Below, piece by piece: positions 36,041-45,102 of a stretch of DNA of 64,000 nt. Every line of letters starts with the position of its first letter. Positions within the stretch are counted from its first letter, which is position 1. A program made the translations under genes and the position numbers. Source of the DNA: Yersinia proxima. GTDB taxonomy: Bacteria; Pseudomonadota; Gammaproteobacteria; Enterobacterales; Enterobacteriaceae. The stretch spans positions 186,001 to 250,000 of the forward strand of contig NZ_CABHYG010000016.1 in the NCBI RefSeq assembly GCF_902170785.1, written 5' to 3'. The notes below the pieces were generated by a model. It ran no database searches. It worked only from the letters and a program-made list of their open reading frames with translations, and was not told the origin of the DNA.

Positions 36041-36460
36041 TTAGCCAACTTTTTGTTTCTCACTCCCGTGACAACACCCCGCCAGGTTATTGATAATCGG
36101 ACAATCTGCACCGTCATCCCCAGGGCACTCGTCTGCCAAAGCCAATAAACGTAATCGCATCTGACTAAGATCATTAATATGTTTCTCGATTTCCGCTACC
36201 TTTTGCAACGTTGCAGCTTTCACATCCGCACTGTGACGAGCGGGGTCATGAAACAATGCCAGCAGCTCACGGCATTCATCTAATGTAAAACCGACCTGCC
36301 GTGCCTGACGCAACAATGTTAACTCTTCGATATGTTTGGCGCTGTAGCTTCGATAACCATTATCCGTGCGGATAGGCGGTGTCACCAGTTTCTTTTCTTC
36401 GTAAAAACGAATGGCCTTACTGGTTAAACCGGTTTTTTTTGCAACATCGCTAATATTCAT
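36041..36460 (-). CDS. cueR: CueR copper-responsive regulator
   Basis: 139 aa MerR-family activator. N-terminal winged helix [23 protein letters not shown], dimerisation helix, and the metal loop with C112 and C120 ([11 protein letters not shown]), the Cu(I) ligands in E. coli CueR. It is transcribed divergently from copA and should activate it when Cu(I) (or Ag(I)) binds. An extra His/Cys-rich tail CCHGSEK is present, as in other enterobacterial CueR. Confidence 0.95.
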   Translation of the reverse strand: MNISDVAKKTGLTSKAIRFYEEKKLVTPPIRTDNGYRSYSAKHIEELTLLRQARQVGFTLDECRELLALFHDPARHSADVKAATLQKVAEIEKHINDLSQMRLRLLALADECPGDDGADCPIINNLAGCCHGSEKQKVG

Positions 36461-36469
36461 TCTTCCCCC

Positions 36470-36500
36470 TTGACCTTCCCCTTGCTGTAAGGTTTAACCT
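36470..36500 (+). promoter_or_regulatory. CueR-activated copA promoter
   Basis: TTGACC (-35, 36470-36475) is followed by the near-palindrome CCTTCCCCTTGCTGTAAGG and a -10 TAACCT after a 19-bp spacer, the elongated spacing of MerR-family promoters. The sequence is nearly the same as the known E. coli copA operator. A TATAAT at 36502-36507 overlaps the end. Confidence 0.8.
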
Positions 36501-36656
36501 CTATAATTAGTGAAAGGAAGGATGTCAGTCAAGCGGAATAAAACCTGTACAGATCAAAGTTCGTTATTGCCCTAAATAAGCGATATGACTGGGAATACCG
36601 ACTAAACTTATCCCGACAAATTTATGGATAGGTTCCTACTCGATAAGGAGTCAACT

Positions 36657-39413
36657 ATGTTGCAAACCACAGTGCTGGCCTTACACGGCCTCTCCTGTAT
36701 GAATTGTGCCAAACGCGTAAAAACGGCATTAGAAAGCCGTGAAGATGTTCATCATGCAGAAGTGAATGTTCACTATGCCAAGGTGACAGGCGAAGCCGAA
36801 ACCACAACACTGATTGATACGGTTAAACAAGCGGGGTATCAGGCAGAAGAAGCTCAAACTCCTGATATTGAATTACAGCTCTCAGGCTTGAGTTGTGGGC
36901 ACTGTACCGAATCTACGCGCAAAGCGCTGGAAGCCGTTCCCGGTGTGATTGCAGCAGATGTCTCCCTCGATAGTGCCAAAGTGTATGGCAAAGTTGAGGC
37001 ACAAACGTTAATTGATGCGGTGGAGCAAGCAGGCTATCACGCCACACTGCCGGGGGCGCAATCCCCAAAAACTGAGCCGCTGACTCACTCAGCCCCATCT
37101 TCGCCGGAATATCAGGCAGCGGCCTCTTCAACCATTCCGGCAGCGCCAAATGACATTAAAAATACGCAACCTGACCAGCCGATAGCAGAACCTGCTGACA
37201 ATGATAGTGTTCAGCTGTTACTGACCGGGATGAGCTGTGCCAGTTGTGTATCTAAAGTACAACATGCGCTAGAAAGCGTTGATGGTGTTGAGGTCGCACG
37301 AGTCAATCTGGCGGAGCGCAGTGCATTAGTCACCGGTCACCCTAGCAATGAGGCACTGATTGCGGCGGTCAAAAATGCCGGTTATGGTGCTGAAATTATT
37401 GAAGATGAAGCAGAGCGACGCGAGCGCCAACAGCAAATGTCGCAAGCCAGTATGAAGCGTTTTCAGTGGCAAGCGGCACTGGGGCTGTTATTGGGTATCC
37501 CATTGATGGGATGGGGGTTATTTGGCGGTAGTATGACACTAACCCCTGAGACTCAAACGCCCTGGCTGATAGTTGGGATAATCACCCTGCTGGTGATGAT
37601 ATTTGCCGGTGGGCATTTTTATCGTAATGCCTGGGTCAGCCTAAAAAATGGCAGTGCTACCATGGATACCCTGGTAGCACTAGGTACGGGCGCGGCGTGG
37701 ATCTACTCCATCACGGTGAATATCTGGCCGGATGTTTTCCCGATGGAAGCCCGCCATCTTTATTATGAAGCCAGTGCCATGATTATCGGTCTGATTAACC
37801 TTGGTCATGCGATGGAACAACGCGCCAGACAGCGTTCTTCCAATGCGCTGGAGCGCTTGTTGGATTTGGCACCGCCGACTGCGCGGCTGGTCACCGATGA
37901 AGGTGAAAAACTCATCCCATTGGCCGATGTACAGTTGGGTATGACCTTGCGTTTAACCACCGGTGACCGTGTGCCGGTTGATGGTGAGATTGTACAAGGC
38001 GAGGTGTGGATGGATGAAGCCATGTTGACTGGCGAACCTATCCCACAACAAAAGTCCACCGGTGATGTTGTCCATGCCGGGACACAAGTACAGGATGGCA
38101 CGGTGCTGTTTCGCGCCAATGCTATCGGCAGCCAAACGACATTAGCGCGAATCATTAAGCTGGTGCGTCAGGCCCAAAGCAGTAAACCAGAGATTGGTAA
38201 GCTGGCCGATAGGATCTCCGCGGTATTTGTGCCAACGGTGGTCGCCATTGCCGTTATTGCTGGGCTGATTTGGTATTTCTTCGGCCCGCAACCGCAATTG
38301 GTCTATACCCTGGTGGTCGCCACAACAGTGCTGATTATCGCCTGCCCTTGTGCGCTTGGGCTGGCAACGCCGATGTCAATCATCTCGGGTGTAGGTCGGG
38401 CGGCTGAATTTGGGGTATTAGTACGTGATGCTGATGCGTTGCAGCAGGCCAGTAATCTCGACACCTTGGTGTTCGACAAAACCGGCACTCTGACCGAAGG
38501 GCATCCGCAAGTGGTCGCCATTCATACCTTTAATGGGGTCAGTGAGCAACAAGCGTTGGAATGGGCTGCCGCGTTAGAAACCGGCTCGAATCACCCACTG
38601 GCACGCGCTATTTTGCAACGCGCCGAGGGGCTGACTCTGGCAACGGTCAACCAATTCCGCACATTACGTGGTTTAGGTGTTAGTGGCGAGGTTGATGGCG
38701 TAGCGCTGTTGCTGGGGAATAACCGCCTGCTGGAAGAGCAACAGATTGATACCAGTGAGCTGCAATCATTGATGCAGCAACAAGCTGAAAGTGGTGCAAC
38801 ACCGGTTATTCTGACGGCACAAGGTAAGCCTGCGGCACTGCTATCAATACGCGACCCGCTGCGCAGTGACAGTATCAGCGCGCTGCAACGCTTGCATCAG
38901 CTCGGATACAATCTGGTGATGTTAACCGGTGATAACCCTATTACCGCCAATGCCATAGCCAAAGAAGCAGGTATTGATCAGGTGATCGCCGGTGTCCTGC
39001 CTGATGGCAAAGCTGAAGCTATCAAACAACTACAAGCTGCCGGGCATAAAGTGGCCATGATTGGTGATGGTATCAATGATGCACCGGCACTGGCGCAAGC
39101 TGATGTCGGGATTGCTATGGGGGGCGGCAGTGATATTGCGATTGAAACTGCGGCTATTACCTTGATGCGCCATAGCCTGCATGGGGTTGCAGATGCTGTT
39201 GAGCTTTCCAAAGCAACATTGCGCAATATGAAGCAAAACCTGCTGGGCGCATTTTTCTACAATGCGCTGGGGATCCCGATTGCGGCGGGTATTCTGTTCC
39301 CGTTCACCGGCACATTACTCAGCCCGGTAGTTGCGGGTGCGGCTATGGCACTCTCCTCTATTACCGTTGTCAGTAACGCCAACCGCTTATTGCGTTTTAA
39401 ACCTAAACAATAA
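36657..39413 (+). CDS. copA: Cu(I)-exporting P1B-ATPase CopA with three HMA domains
   Basis: 918 aa from the ATG at 36657 (AAGGAG upstream). Three N-terminal metal-binding motifs are visible: GLSCMNC (C14/C17), GLSCGHC (C80/C83) and GMSCASC (C194/C197), whereas E. coli CopA has two. Then eight membrane helices with the transport motif [10 protein letters not shown], the phosphorylation site DKTGTLTEG and hinge [11 protein letters not shown]. It pumps Cu(I) to the periplasm. A linker rich in Pro/Ala/Ser (about residues 132-182) separates the second and third domains. Confidence 0.97.
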   Translation: MLQTTVLALHGLSCMNCAKRVKTALESREDVHHAEVNVHYAKVTGEAETTTLIDTVKQAGYQAEEAQTPDIELQLSGLSCGHCTESTRKALEAVPGVIAADVSLDSAKVYGKVEAQTLIDAVEQAGYHATLPGAQSPKTEPLTHSAPSSPEYQAAASSTIPAAPNDIKNTQPDQPIAEPADNDSVQLLLTGMSCASCVSKVQHALESVDGVEVARVNLAERSALVTGHPSNEALIAAVKNAGYGAEIIEDEAERRERQQQMSQASMKRFQWQAALGLLLGIPLMGWGLFGGSMTLTPETQTPWLIVGIITLLVMIFAGGHFYRNAWVSLKNGSATMDTLVALGTGAAWIYSITVNIWPDVFPMEARHLYYEASAMIIGLINLGHAMEQRARQRSSNALERLLDLAPPTARLVTDEGEKLIPLADVQLGMTLRLTTGDRVPVDGEIVQGEVWMDEAMLTGEPIPQQKSTGDVVHAGTQVQDGTVLFRANAIGSQTTLARIIKLVRQAQSSKPEIGKLADRISAVFVPTVVAIAVIAGLIWYFFGPQPQLVYTLVVATTVLIIACPCALGLATPMSIISGVGRAAEFGVLVRDADALQQASNLDTLVFDKTGTLTEGHPQVVAIHTFNGVSEQQALEWAAALETGSNHPLARAILQRAEGLTLATVNQFRTLRGLGVSGEVDGVALLLGNNRLLEEQQIDTSELQSLMQQQAESGATPVILTAQGKPAALLSIRDPLRSDSISALQRLHQLGYNLVMLTGDNPITANAIAKEAGIDQVIAGVLPDGKAEAIKQLQAAGHKVAMIGDGINDAPALAQADVGIAMGGGSDIAIETAAITLMRHSLHGVADAVELSKATLRNMKQNLLGAFFYNALGIPIAAGILFPFTGTLLSPVVAGAAMALSSITVVSNANRLLRFKPKQ

Positions 39414-39419
39414 AAACTC

Positions 39420-39450
39420 AGTGGCGCACAACACTTTCTTGTGCGCCACT
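39420..39450. terminator. hairpin after copA
   Basis: Perfect 12-bp stem AGTGGCGCACAA / TTGTGCGCCACT with a 7-base loop, 6 bp after the copA stop. No T-run on the plus strand, so efficiency is uncertain. Confidence 0.55.
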
Positions 39451-39494
39451 AAGCGTTTAGGATACAGAAAACGCTAAAAGAGAAGCACATAGGC

Positions 39495-40304
39495 ATGGGT
39501 CAATTATTACGCCGCATCGCAAAATTTTTAGGGGTTGGTGCTCCAGCTACTTACTCCTACCCCGCTTTAGATGTCACCTTAGCCGGTGAACGCCACTTGC
39601 ATCTGGTCGGCAGCATCCATATGGGAACTGAAGGTATGTTTCCCCTCCCTCACGAATTGCTGAATAAATTGAATCAGGCTGATGCGCTGATAGTAGAAGC
39701 GGATATCACTGACGCAACCTCTCCGTTTGGTAACGAAAATCTGGCCGATCCGTTGATTGACCGATTATCTGAAGAGCACTACCAACAATTGTTGCAACGC
39801 TGCGAAGAACTCGGTCACGATCCGCAGTCCATGGCCTTTCTGCCCGCATGGCAAGCCGCATTGATGCTTCAGGCTCGTCAGGCCCAACGTTTGGGATTAC
39901 GCGGCGAATACGGCATCGATTATCAATTACTGAAAGCGGCCGCAGCGCAGAAGAAAACCATTATTGAGCTGGAAGGCGCACAAATGCAGCTCGATTTACT
40001 GGAAACGCTGCCCGACAACGGCATGTCTTTACTGCTCGATACCTTAACTCACTGGCACACCAACGCTCGCCTGTTGCAAACCATGATTGGCTGGTGGTTG
40101 GAACATCATCCGGCCAATGACCTATCCACTCTGGCTCCTACCTTTAGTCAGGGGTTGTACGACGTACTGATGATACAGCGCAATAAACGCTGGCAGCAGC
40201 AGCTTGAACAACTGCCAGCCGGCCACTATGTGGTCGCGGTTGGTGCATTACATTTATATGGCGAAGGGAATCTCCCTGAACTCTTGCAGCCCGACCATCG
40301 GTAA
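39495..40304 (+). CDS. ybaP: TraB/GumN-family protein YbaP
   Basis: 269 aa, similar in length to E. coli YbaP (264). Characteristic segments: LHLVGSIHMGTEGMFPLP (conserved His and GSIH), ADALIVEADI, GLRGEYGIDYQLL and the C-terminal YVVAVGALHLYGEGNLPELL. The family is proposed to be metalloprotease-like (TIKI/TraB), but the role of YbaP is unknown. Followed by a strong terminator. Confidence 0.92.
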   Translation: MGQLLRRIAKFLGVGAPATYSYPALDVTLAGERHLHLVGSIHMGTEGMFPLPHELLNKLNQADALIVEADITDATSPFGNENLADPLIDRLSEEHYQQLLQRCEELGHDPQSMAFLPAWQAALMLQARQAQRLGLRGEYGIDYQLLKAAAAQKKTIIELEGAQMQLDLLETLPDNGMSLLLDTLTHWHTNARLLQTMIGWWLEHHPANDLSTLAPTFSQGLYDVLMIQRNKRWQQQLEQLPAGHYVVAVGALHLYGEGNLPELLQPDHR

Positions 40305-40318
40305 AAAATACAAAAAAA

Positions 40319-40340
40319 TGGCCGATATCGCTATCGGCCA
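40319..40340 (+). terminator. terminator after ybaP
   Basis: Stem TGGCCGAT / ATCGGCCA with a 6-base loop, preceded by an A-run. The rest of the 270-bp gap to ybaK shows no further feature that I can support. Confidence 0.6.
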
Positions 40341-40577
40341 GTCAAAGAGGAATTTTCATTATTTTAGTTATTAAGCCCTCACATTCCTTGCGGAAAATAT
40401 GAGCAGCCAGTACAGGGTAGCAACCTGACGATTAGATTAGCAACTAACATTCATCATATATCGTATCGCGTCGGATCATTGTGCTGATTTTATTAGTTTA
40501 ATTTTTAGTCCGGCGACAAAAATTAGGTGTAGGATATTCCAACTGAATAAATTTTCATTTTAAATTGGACGTTTATT

Positions 40578-41057
40578 ATGACACCTGCAGTCGTTTTGCT
40601 GGAAAAACAAAAAGTTCCTTTCACATTACACCCCTATCACCATGACGCCACAGAAACCAATTTCGGTGATGAAGCGGTTAAAAAACTGGGCCTTAATGCT
40701 GACCAAGTTTATAAAACATTGCTGGTTGCGTTAAATGGCGATGCCAAAAATCTGGCGGTTGCCGTCACGCCGGTGGCCACCCAACTTGATCTTAAGAAAG
40801 TGGCGCGTGCATTGGGGGCAAAAAAAGCCGAAATGGCAGATCCACAATTGGCGCAGCGCAGCACCGGCTATTTAGTCGGCGGCATCAGTCCATTGGGGCA
40901 GAAAAAACGCTTACCTACTGTGATTGATAGCCCTGCTCAAGACTATGCCACCATATTTGTTTCCGGCGGTAAAAGAGGGTTAGATATTGAATTGGCAGCA
41001 ACAGACCTATGCCGTTTATTGCAGGGTACCTTTGCTGATATCGCCAAGCGGGATTAA
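40578..41057 (+). CDS. ybaK: Cys-tRNA(Pro) deacylase YbaK
   Basis: 159 aa. Editing enzyme that hydrolyses Cys mischarged on tRNA-Pro. YbaK/ProX-domain motifs: [22 protein letters not shown] with the catalytic lysine region, [34 protein letters not shown] and [12 protein letters not shown]. Monocistronic, ending in a hairpin at 41072-41095. Confidence 0.95.
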   Translation: MTPAVVLLEKQKVPFTLHPYHHDATETNFGDEAVKKLGLNADQVYKTLLVALNGDAKNLAVAVTPVATQLDLKKVARALGAKKAEMADPQLAQRSTGYLVGGISPLGQKKRLPTVIDSPAQDYATIFVSGGKRGLDIELAATDLCRLLQGTFADIAKRD

Positions 41058-41071
41058 GTCATCACAAATAT

Positions 41072-41095
41072 GAAAGGGCTAGAAATAGCCCTTTC
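41072..41095. terminator. terminator between ybaK and small secreted protein gene
   Basis: Stem GAAAGGGCTA / TAGCCCTTTC with a GAAA loop lies between the convergent ybaK and the 86-aa gene. Confidence 0.7.
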
Positions 41096-41108
41096 AAAGA
41101 AAATTAAA

Positions 41109-41369
41109 TTATTGTCTAAAAAGTTCTTTTACGCTAAATAAACCTTTATCATCGTGATTCATTTTAATTGAGGAATATAACACTATTGGTTTTTTTAAAT
41201 TTTCTCCTTGCAAAGCCGGCTTATGCATGGTGCCAAGATCACAGAAAGGCACCTCCCATAGCGGCAATTTAGCACACCGTATGAAACAAGTAGGTTGGTG
41301 GAAACAAGCCAGTGCACTCGCGACAGGCAGTGCAGCGAGCATTGCAATAATTACTTTATGAAAGCGCAT
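41109..41369 (-). CDS. small predicted exported protein (86 aa)
   Basis: 86 aa from the ATG at 41369, preceded by a strong AGGAGG. Signal peptide MRFHKVIIAMLAALPVASA with cleavage before LACF. The mature part has four cysteines (ACFHQPTCFIRCAKLPLWEVPFC), enough for two disulfides or a metal site, then a polar C-terminus NHDDKGLFSVKELF. Unrecognised. It lies alone between ybaK and ushA. Confidence 0.6.
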   Translation of the reverse strand: MRFHKVIIAMLAALPVASALACFHQPTCFIRCAKLPLWEVPFCDLGTMHKPALQGENLKKPIVLYSSIKMNHDDKGLFSVKELFRQ

Positions 41370-41570
41370 AGTGAGCCTCCTGAACCTAATATCCAACAAA
41401 TAACAAGTAATTTACTTACCATCTTTGGCTTAGCCCCAGTGATATTATCTCACTTAGGTAAAGTATATTTTATGAACGAAAATATAAACAATACATCAAC
41501 AAAAAATAATTTTTAGCTTAACACATCTTGGTTTTTATATATTACAAATGAAAATGAGAATTATATAATA

Positions 41571-41594
41571 GGAGCCACTGGTTATAGTGGCTCC
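41571..41594 (-). terminator. terminator after ushA
   Basis: Stem GGAGCCACT / AGTGGCTCC with a 6-base loop, 13 bp past the ushA stop on the minus strand. Confidence 0.7.
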
Positions 41595-41606
41595 TTATCT
41601 AATTGG

Positions 41607-43259
41607 TTACTTATAAACAATCTCGCCTTTCGGCTGATATTGACTGGCATCCAGTGGTGAGTGCTTTTCAATATACTGTTTCAGCACTTCTGCATCGATA
41701 AAACCGGTATTTACATAGCTCGGTAAAGTATCAATCTTCGGATAACCATCACCGCCTAATGCGTTGAAATTCAAGGTTGCCAGACGATAGGTTTTATTCG
41801 GATCTAACGGTTTGCCTTGTATTTTTACGTCACTGACCCCCTTGCCATCAGCGACTAAGCTAACATTGGCAAATTGTGCGTAAGCACCTGAATCGACTTT
41901 TTTATTGGCCACAACCGTCAAATACTTCTCAACTTCGCTGCCTTTCATATCGGCATAAACCAGGGTGTTACCAAATGGCTGAACCTTAAGAACATCTTTA
42001 TATGTGATATCACCCGCATCTATAGAGTCACGAACCCCACCGCCACTCATCACCGCAAAATCAGCACCCGCACGTTCCATTTGTGCCGCCAATAGCAACC
42101 GCGCCAGATTGGTTTGCTCGAAACGCACTTTGCTGCGATCCCCCTCCAACTTGCCATTCACACTCCCCACTTTGATATCCAGCTGCGCTTTGCCCTGTTG
42201 TTCAAATGGTGTCAGCAGTTTTAGCATTGACGGATCTTGAGCAATCTCTTGCGTATAAAAGATGCGCTCACTGGTGCCATCAGCTTTCTCGACCTTTTTC
42301 TTTAAATTGACCGGGATTAACTGATAGTTTACTAACTTCAATTCACCATTACGGAATTTGAAGTCTGCCCGCCCCACATATTTACCCCATTCATGTGCTT
42401 GCACGATCCAAGTGCCATTCTGCCGATCAGGAGCACAAGGAGTGCCGGGCACATAATCAACTTGCTTATGATTCTCACTGACCATACAGACCGGATCTTG
42501 TGAGTGTCCACCCACAATCATATCCAGATAACCCGCCGGTAAGCTGCGTGCCATCTCGACATCACCCGGTGCATTCGATCCATGCTTGCCATCATCGTAA
42601 TGGCCCATATGAGTCGCGGCGATGATAATGTCAGGCTTTTCAGTTTTTCTCAGTTGCTCGACAACTTGCTTTGCTTCTGTCGCAGGCACGCGGAATTCGA
42701 TATCAGTGAAATATTCGGGATTACCGATCTTAGCAGTATCGTCGGTAGTTAAACCAATCACCGCAATTTTCACGCCTTGCTTATCAAACAGGGCATAAGG
42801 TTTGAATAATCGCTGTTGAGTGCTTTTCTGATAAATATTGGCAGATAATAGCGGGAAAGTGGCCCATTTCTCCTGTTGGCGCAACACACTGAGAGGATTA
42901 TCAAATTCGTGGTTGCCGATAGCCATGGCATCATAACCGACCAAATTCATGCCGCGGAAATCAGGCTCGGCATCCTGTAGATCTGACTCTGGAACACCGG
43001 TATTAATATCCCCGCCGGAAAGCAGCAACAGGTTTCCCCCTTCTGCGGCAACTTGCTTACGAATGTCATCAACTAAAGTTTTCTGTGCCGCCAGGCCATA
43101 TTCGCCGTGGTCATTTTGCCAGAAGTGGCCATGATGGTCATTGGTATGCAGTATGGTGATATCGTAAGTTTTATCTTTTTCCCAGGCGGCAGCCCATCCC
43201 GGTGCAAACGCCAGCGACACAGCCAAAGCACATGCTGTGGTCGATAATGAAAAACGCAT
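41607..43259 (-). CDS. ushA: UshA UDP-sugar hydrolase / 5'-nucleotidase
   Basis: 550 aa from the ATG at 43259, 8 bases after GGAG; the frame is open 28 codons further but that would bury the signal peptide MRFSLSTTACALAVSLAFAPGWAAA. Periplasmic dinuclear metal enzyme: LHTNDHHGHF, GNHEFDNPL, ATHMGHYDDG and GGHSQDPVC are the metal and catalytic sites; the C-terminal half binds substrate. It salvages nucleotides and hydrolyses UDP-sugars. Divergent from rosA. Confidence 0.97.
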   Translation of the reverse strand: MRFSLSTTACALAVSLAFAPGWAAAWEKDKTYDITILHTNDHHGHFWQNDHGEYGLAAQKTLVDDIRKQVAAEGGNLLLLSGGDINTGVPESDLQDAEPDFRGMNLVGYDAMAIGNHEFDNPLSVLRQQEKWATFPLLSANIYQKSTQQRLFKPYALFDKQGVKIAVIGLTTDDTAKIGNPEYFTDIEFRVPATEAKQVVEQLRKTEKPDIIIAATHMGHYDDGKHGSNAPGDVEMARSLPAGYLDMIVGGHSQDPVCMVSENHKQVDYVPGTPCAPDRQNGTWIVQAHEWGKYVGRADFKFRNGELKLVNYQLIPVNLKKKVEKADGTSERIFYTQEIAQDPSMLKLLTPFEQQGKAQLDIKVGSVNGKLEGDRSKVRFEQTNLARLLLAAQMERAGADFAVMSGGGVRDSIDAGDITYKDVLKVQPFGNTLVYADMKGSEVEKYLTVVANKKVDSGAYAQFANVSLVADGKGVSDVKIQGKPLDPNKTYRLATLNFNALGGDGYPKIDTLPSYVNTGFIDAEVLKQYIEKHSPLDASQYQPKGEIVYK

Positions 43260-43525
43260 CGCAAATCTCCATGTTATCGTTAAAACCAGTACGTTCAGTG
43301 CCAGTTTAATGAGTGAAAATGGGGTGACACATACCAATATCATGATAAATCAATATCATACTGTGACAGAGTTCGAATTGTAGTCTGATGATCTATAGAT
43401 GAGTTTCATAATATTTGAATATATATCAAATTGTATCTGCTGTAGTAAAAATCATTCGATCTGAATAATATGTATCCATTACAAACATATTATTAACAGT
43501 GAAAATTATTAGGCGAATACTCACT

Positions 43526-44740
43526 ATGACCGATCGCTCTGAGACTGGACTCCCCCCCTCCGTCAATACCACTGTCAAACGCACGTCCTTCTCTATATTG
43601 GGTGCTATCAGCGTATCTCACTTACTTAACGACATGATCCAGTCGCTGATTCTGGCGATTTATCCGTTATTACAAGCCGAGTTTTCGTTAAGTTTTGCGC
43701 AGATTGGATTAATCACACTCACTTATCAGCTTACCGCCTCATTATTACAGCCGCTGATTGGCCTCTATACCGATAAGCATCCGCAACCCTATTCTTTGCC
43801 GATTGGCATGGGTTTTACCTTATCGGGCATTTTGCTGCTCGCTGTCGCCACCACTTTCCCGGTGGTTTTACTGGCGGCAGCATTGGTCGGAACCGGTTCT
43901 TCCGTCTTCCACCCAGAATCGTCCCGAGTAGCTCGTATGGCATCCGGTGGCCGCCACGGTATGGCTCAGTCTATTTTTCAGGTAGGAGGCAACTTCGGCA
44001 GCGCTCTGGGGCCATTACTAGCCGCAATCCTTATCGCACCTTACGGTAAAGGCAATGTAGGTTGGTTTTCACTCGCGGCACTGCTGGCTATTGTGGTGCT
44101 GTTGCAGGTCAGTAAATGGTATCAGCAACAACAGAGAGCAACACATGGCAAAATCGTAAAAGTTTCATTGGCCAAAAAACTGCCTAAAAAGACGGTTATT
44201 AGCGCATTAGTTATCTTGATGGTACTGATATTCTCTAAATACTTCTATTTGACCAGTATCAGCAGCTATTACACCTTTTATCTGATGCATAAGTTCGGTG
44301 TTTCGGTACAAAATGCCCAAATACATTTGTTTGTGTTCTTATTTGCCGTTGCCGCAGGCACCATCATTGGCGGGCCTCTTGGCGATAGGATAGGTCGAAA
44401 GTATGTTATTTGGGGGTCAATATTGGGCGTTGCGCCATTTACCCTTATTTTACCCTACGTTTCTTTGTATTGGACGGGGGTTTTAACCGTGATCATTGGC
44501 CTTATCCTTGCATCTGCCTTCTCGGCAATACTGGTGTATGCACAAGAGCTTATTCCGGGAAAAGTGGGCATGGTATCCGGTCTATTCTTCGGTTTTGCTT
44601 TCGGTATGGGGGGATTAGGTGCGGCTGTACTAGGGTATGTTGCTGATTTAACCAGTATTGAATTGGTTTATCAAATATGTGCATTCTTACCCTTACTGGG
44701 GGTAATTACGGTCTTCTTGCCCAATATAGAAGATAAGTAA
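43526..44740 (+). CDS. rosA: MFS efflux pump RosA (Fsr)
   Basis: 404 aa from the ATG at 43526; a GTG at 43499 is also in frame. Twelve-helix major facilitator with the MFS signature GPLGDRIGRKYVIW in the central part. Homologous to E. coli fosmidomycin-resistance protein Fsr; in Y. enterocolitica the RosA/RosB pair, placed here next to the outer-core cluster, has been described as a temperature-regulated efflux pump and potassium antiporter system for resistance to cationic antimicrobial peptides. The pair here keeps the order rosA-rosB. Confidence 0.88.
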   Translation: MTDRSETGLPPSVNTTVKRTSFSILGAISVSHLLNDMIQSLILAIYPLLQAEFSLSFAQIGLITLTYQLTASLLQPLIGLYTDKHPQPYSLPIGMGFTLSGILLLAVATTFPVVLLAAALVGTGSSVFHPESSRVARMASGGRHGMAQSIFQVGGNFGSALGPLLAAILIAPYGKGNVGWFSLAALLAIVVLLQVSKWYQQQQRATHGKIVKVSLAKKLPKKTVISALVILMVLIFSKYFYLTSISSYYTFYLMHKFGVSVQNAQIHLFVFLFAVAAGTIIGGPLGDRIGRKYVIWGSILGVAPFTLILPYVSLYWTGVLTVIIGLILASAFSAILVYAQELIPGKVGMVSGLFFGFAFGMGGLGAAVLGYVADLTSIELVYQICAFLPLLGVITVFLPNIEDK

Positions 44741-44757
44741 TAGCAATAACCTTATAA

Positions 44758-44787
44758 TCCCGACTGAGATATTTGTTTCAGCCGGGA
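44758..44787 (+). terminator. hairpin after rosA
   Basis: Imperfect stem TCCCG-CTGA / TCAG-CGGGA with a 7-10-base loop, about 17 bp past the rosA stop. Modest evidence. Confidence 0.45.
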
Positions 44788-44959
44788 GATTTCCCTGCGT
44801 AATAGAGATAGAAACAGCAAATCCATCATAAACAACCATTTCAAACAATTTCCATGCCAAAGCTGACTTTTATCGATAAAAAATGAATTTTTATCGCGCA
44901 TTGATCGCATAAATGCAATAAACTGATGTTATTGCTGTGAAATGCTTGCCGCCCTTGCA

Positions 44960-45086
44960 TATACCCAAAAGATTTCAAAATGCAGGAAGGCGACAAGCGA
45001 ATGAATCCCGATGAACTTACTCAGGTAAGCGATTCGGGTGATTGAGCGCAGCCAACACACCTGCGACTTGAAAGATGACGGGAATA
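44960..45086. repeat. ERIC element (127 bp)
   Basis: Exactly 127 bp, from TATACCC to GGGAATA, with the central CCCGATGAAC/GATTCGGGTGA dyad. It ends 16 bp upstream of the rosB start codon, so it occupies the 5' region of rosB. Together with the upstream hairpin it accounts for the 360-bp gap between rosA and rosB. Confidence 0.9.
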
Positions 45087-45102
45087 ACTAGAAGGAGTCT
45101 GG

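Noticed and set aside
36041..36460. zinc or redox sensor (ZntR/SoxR type) instead of CueR
   Set aside because: C112 and C120 with the short loop, the divergent copA and the copA-type operator all fit CueR.
44960..45086. ORF-like readings and hairpins in the ERIC elements as separate regulatory hairpins or small genes
   Set aside because: The sequences match one repeat family from end to end, so the structure is that of the element.
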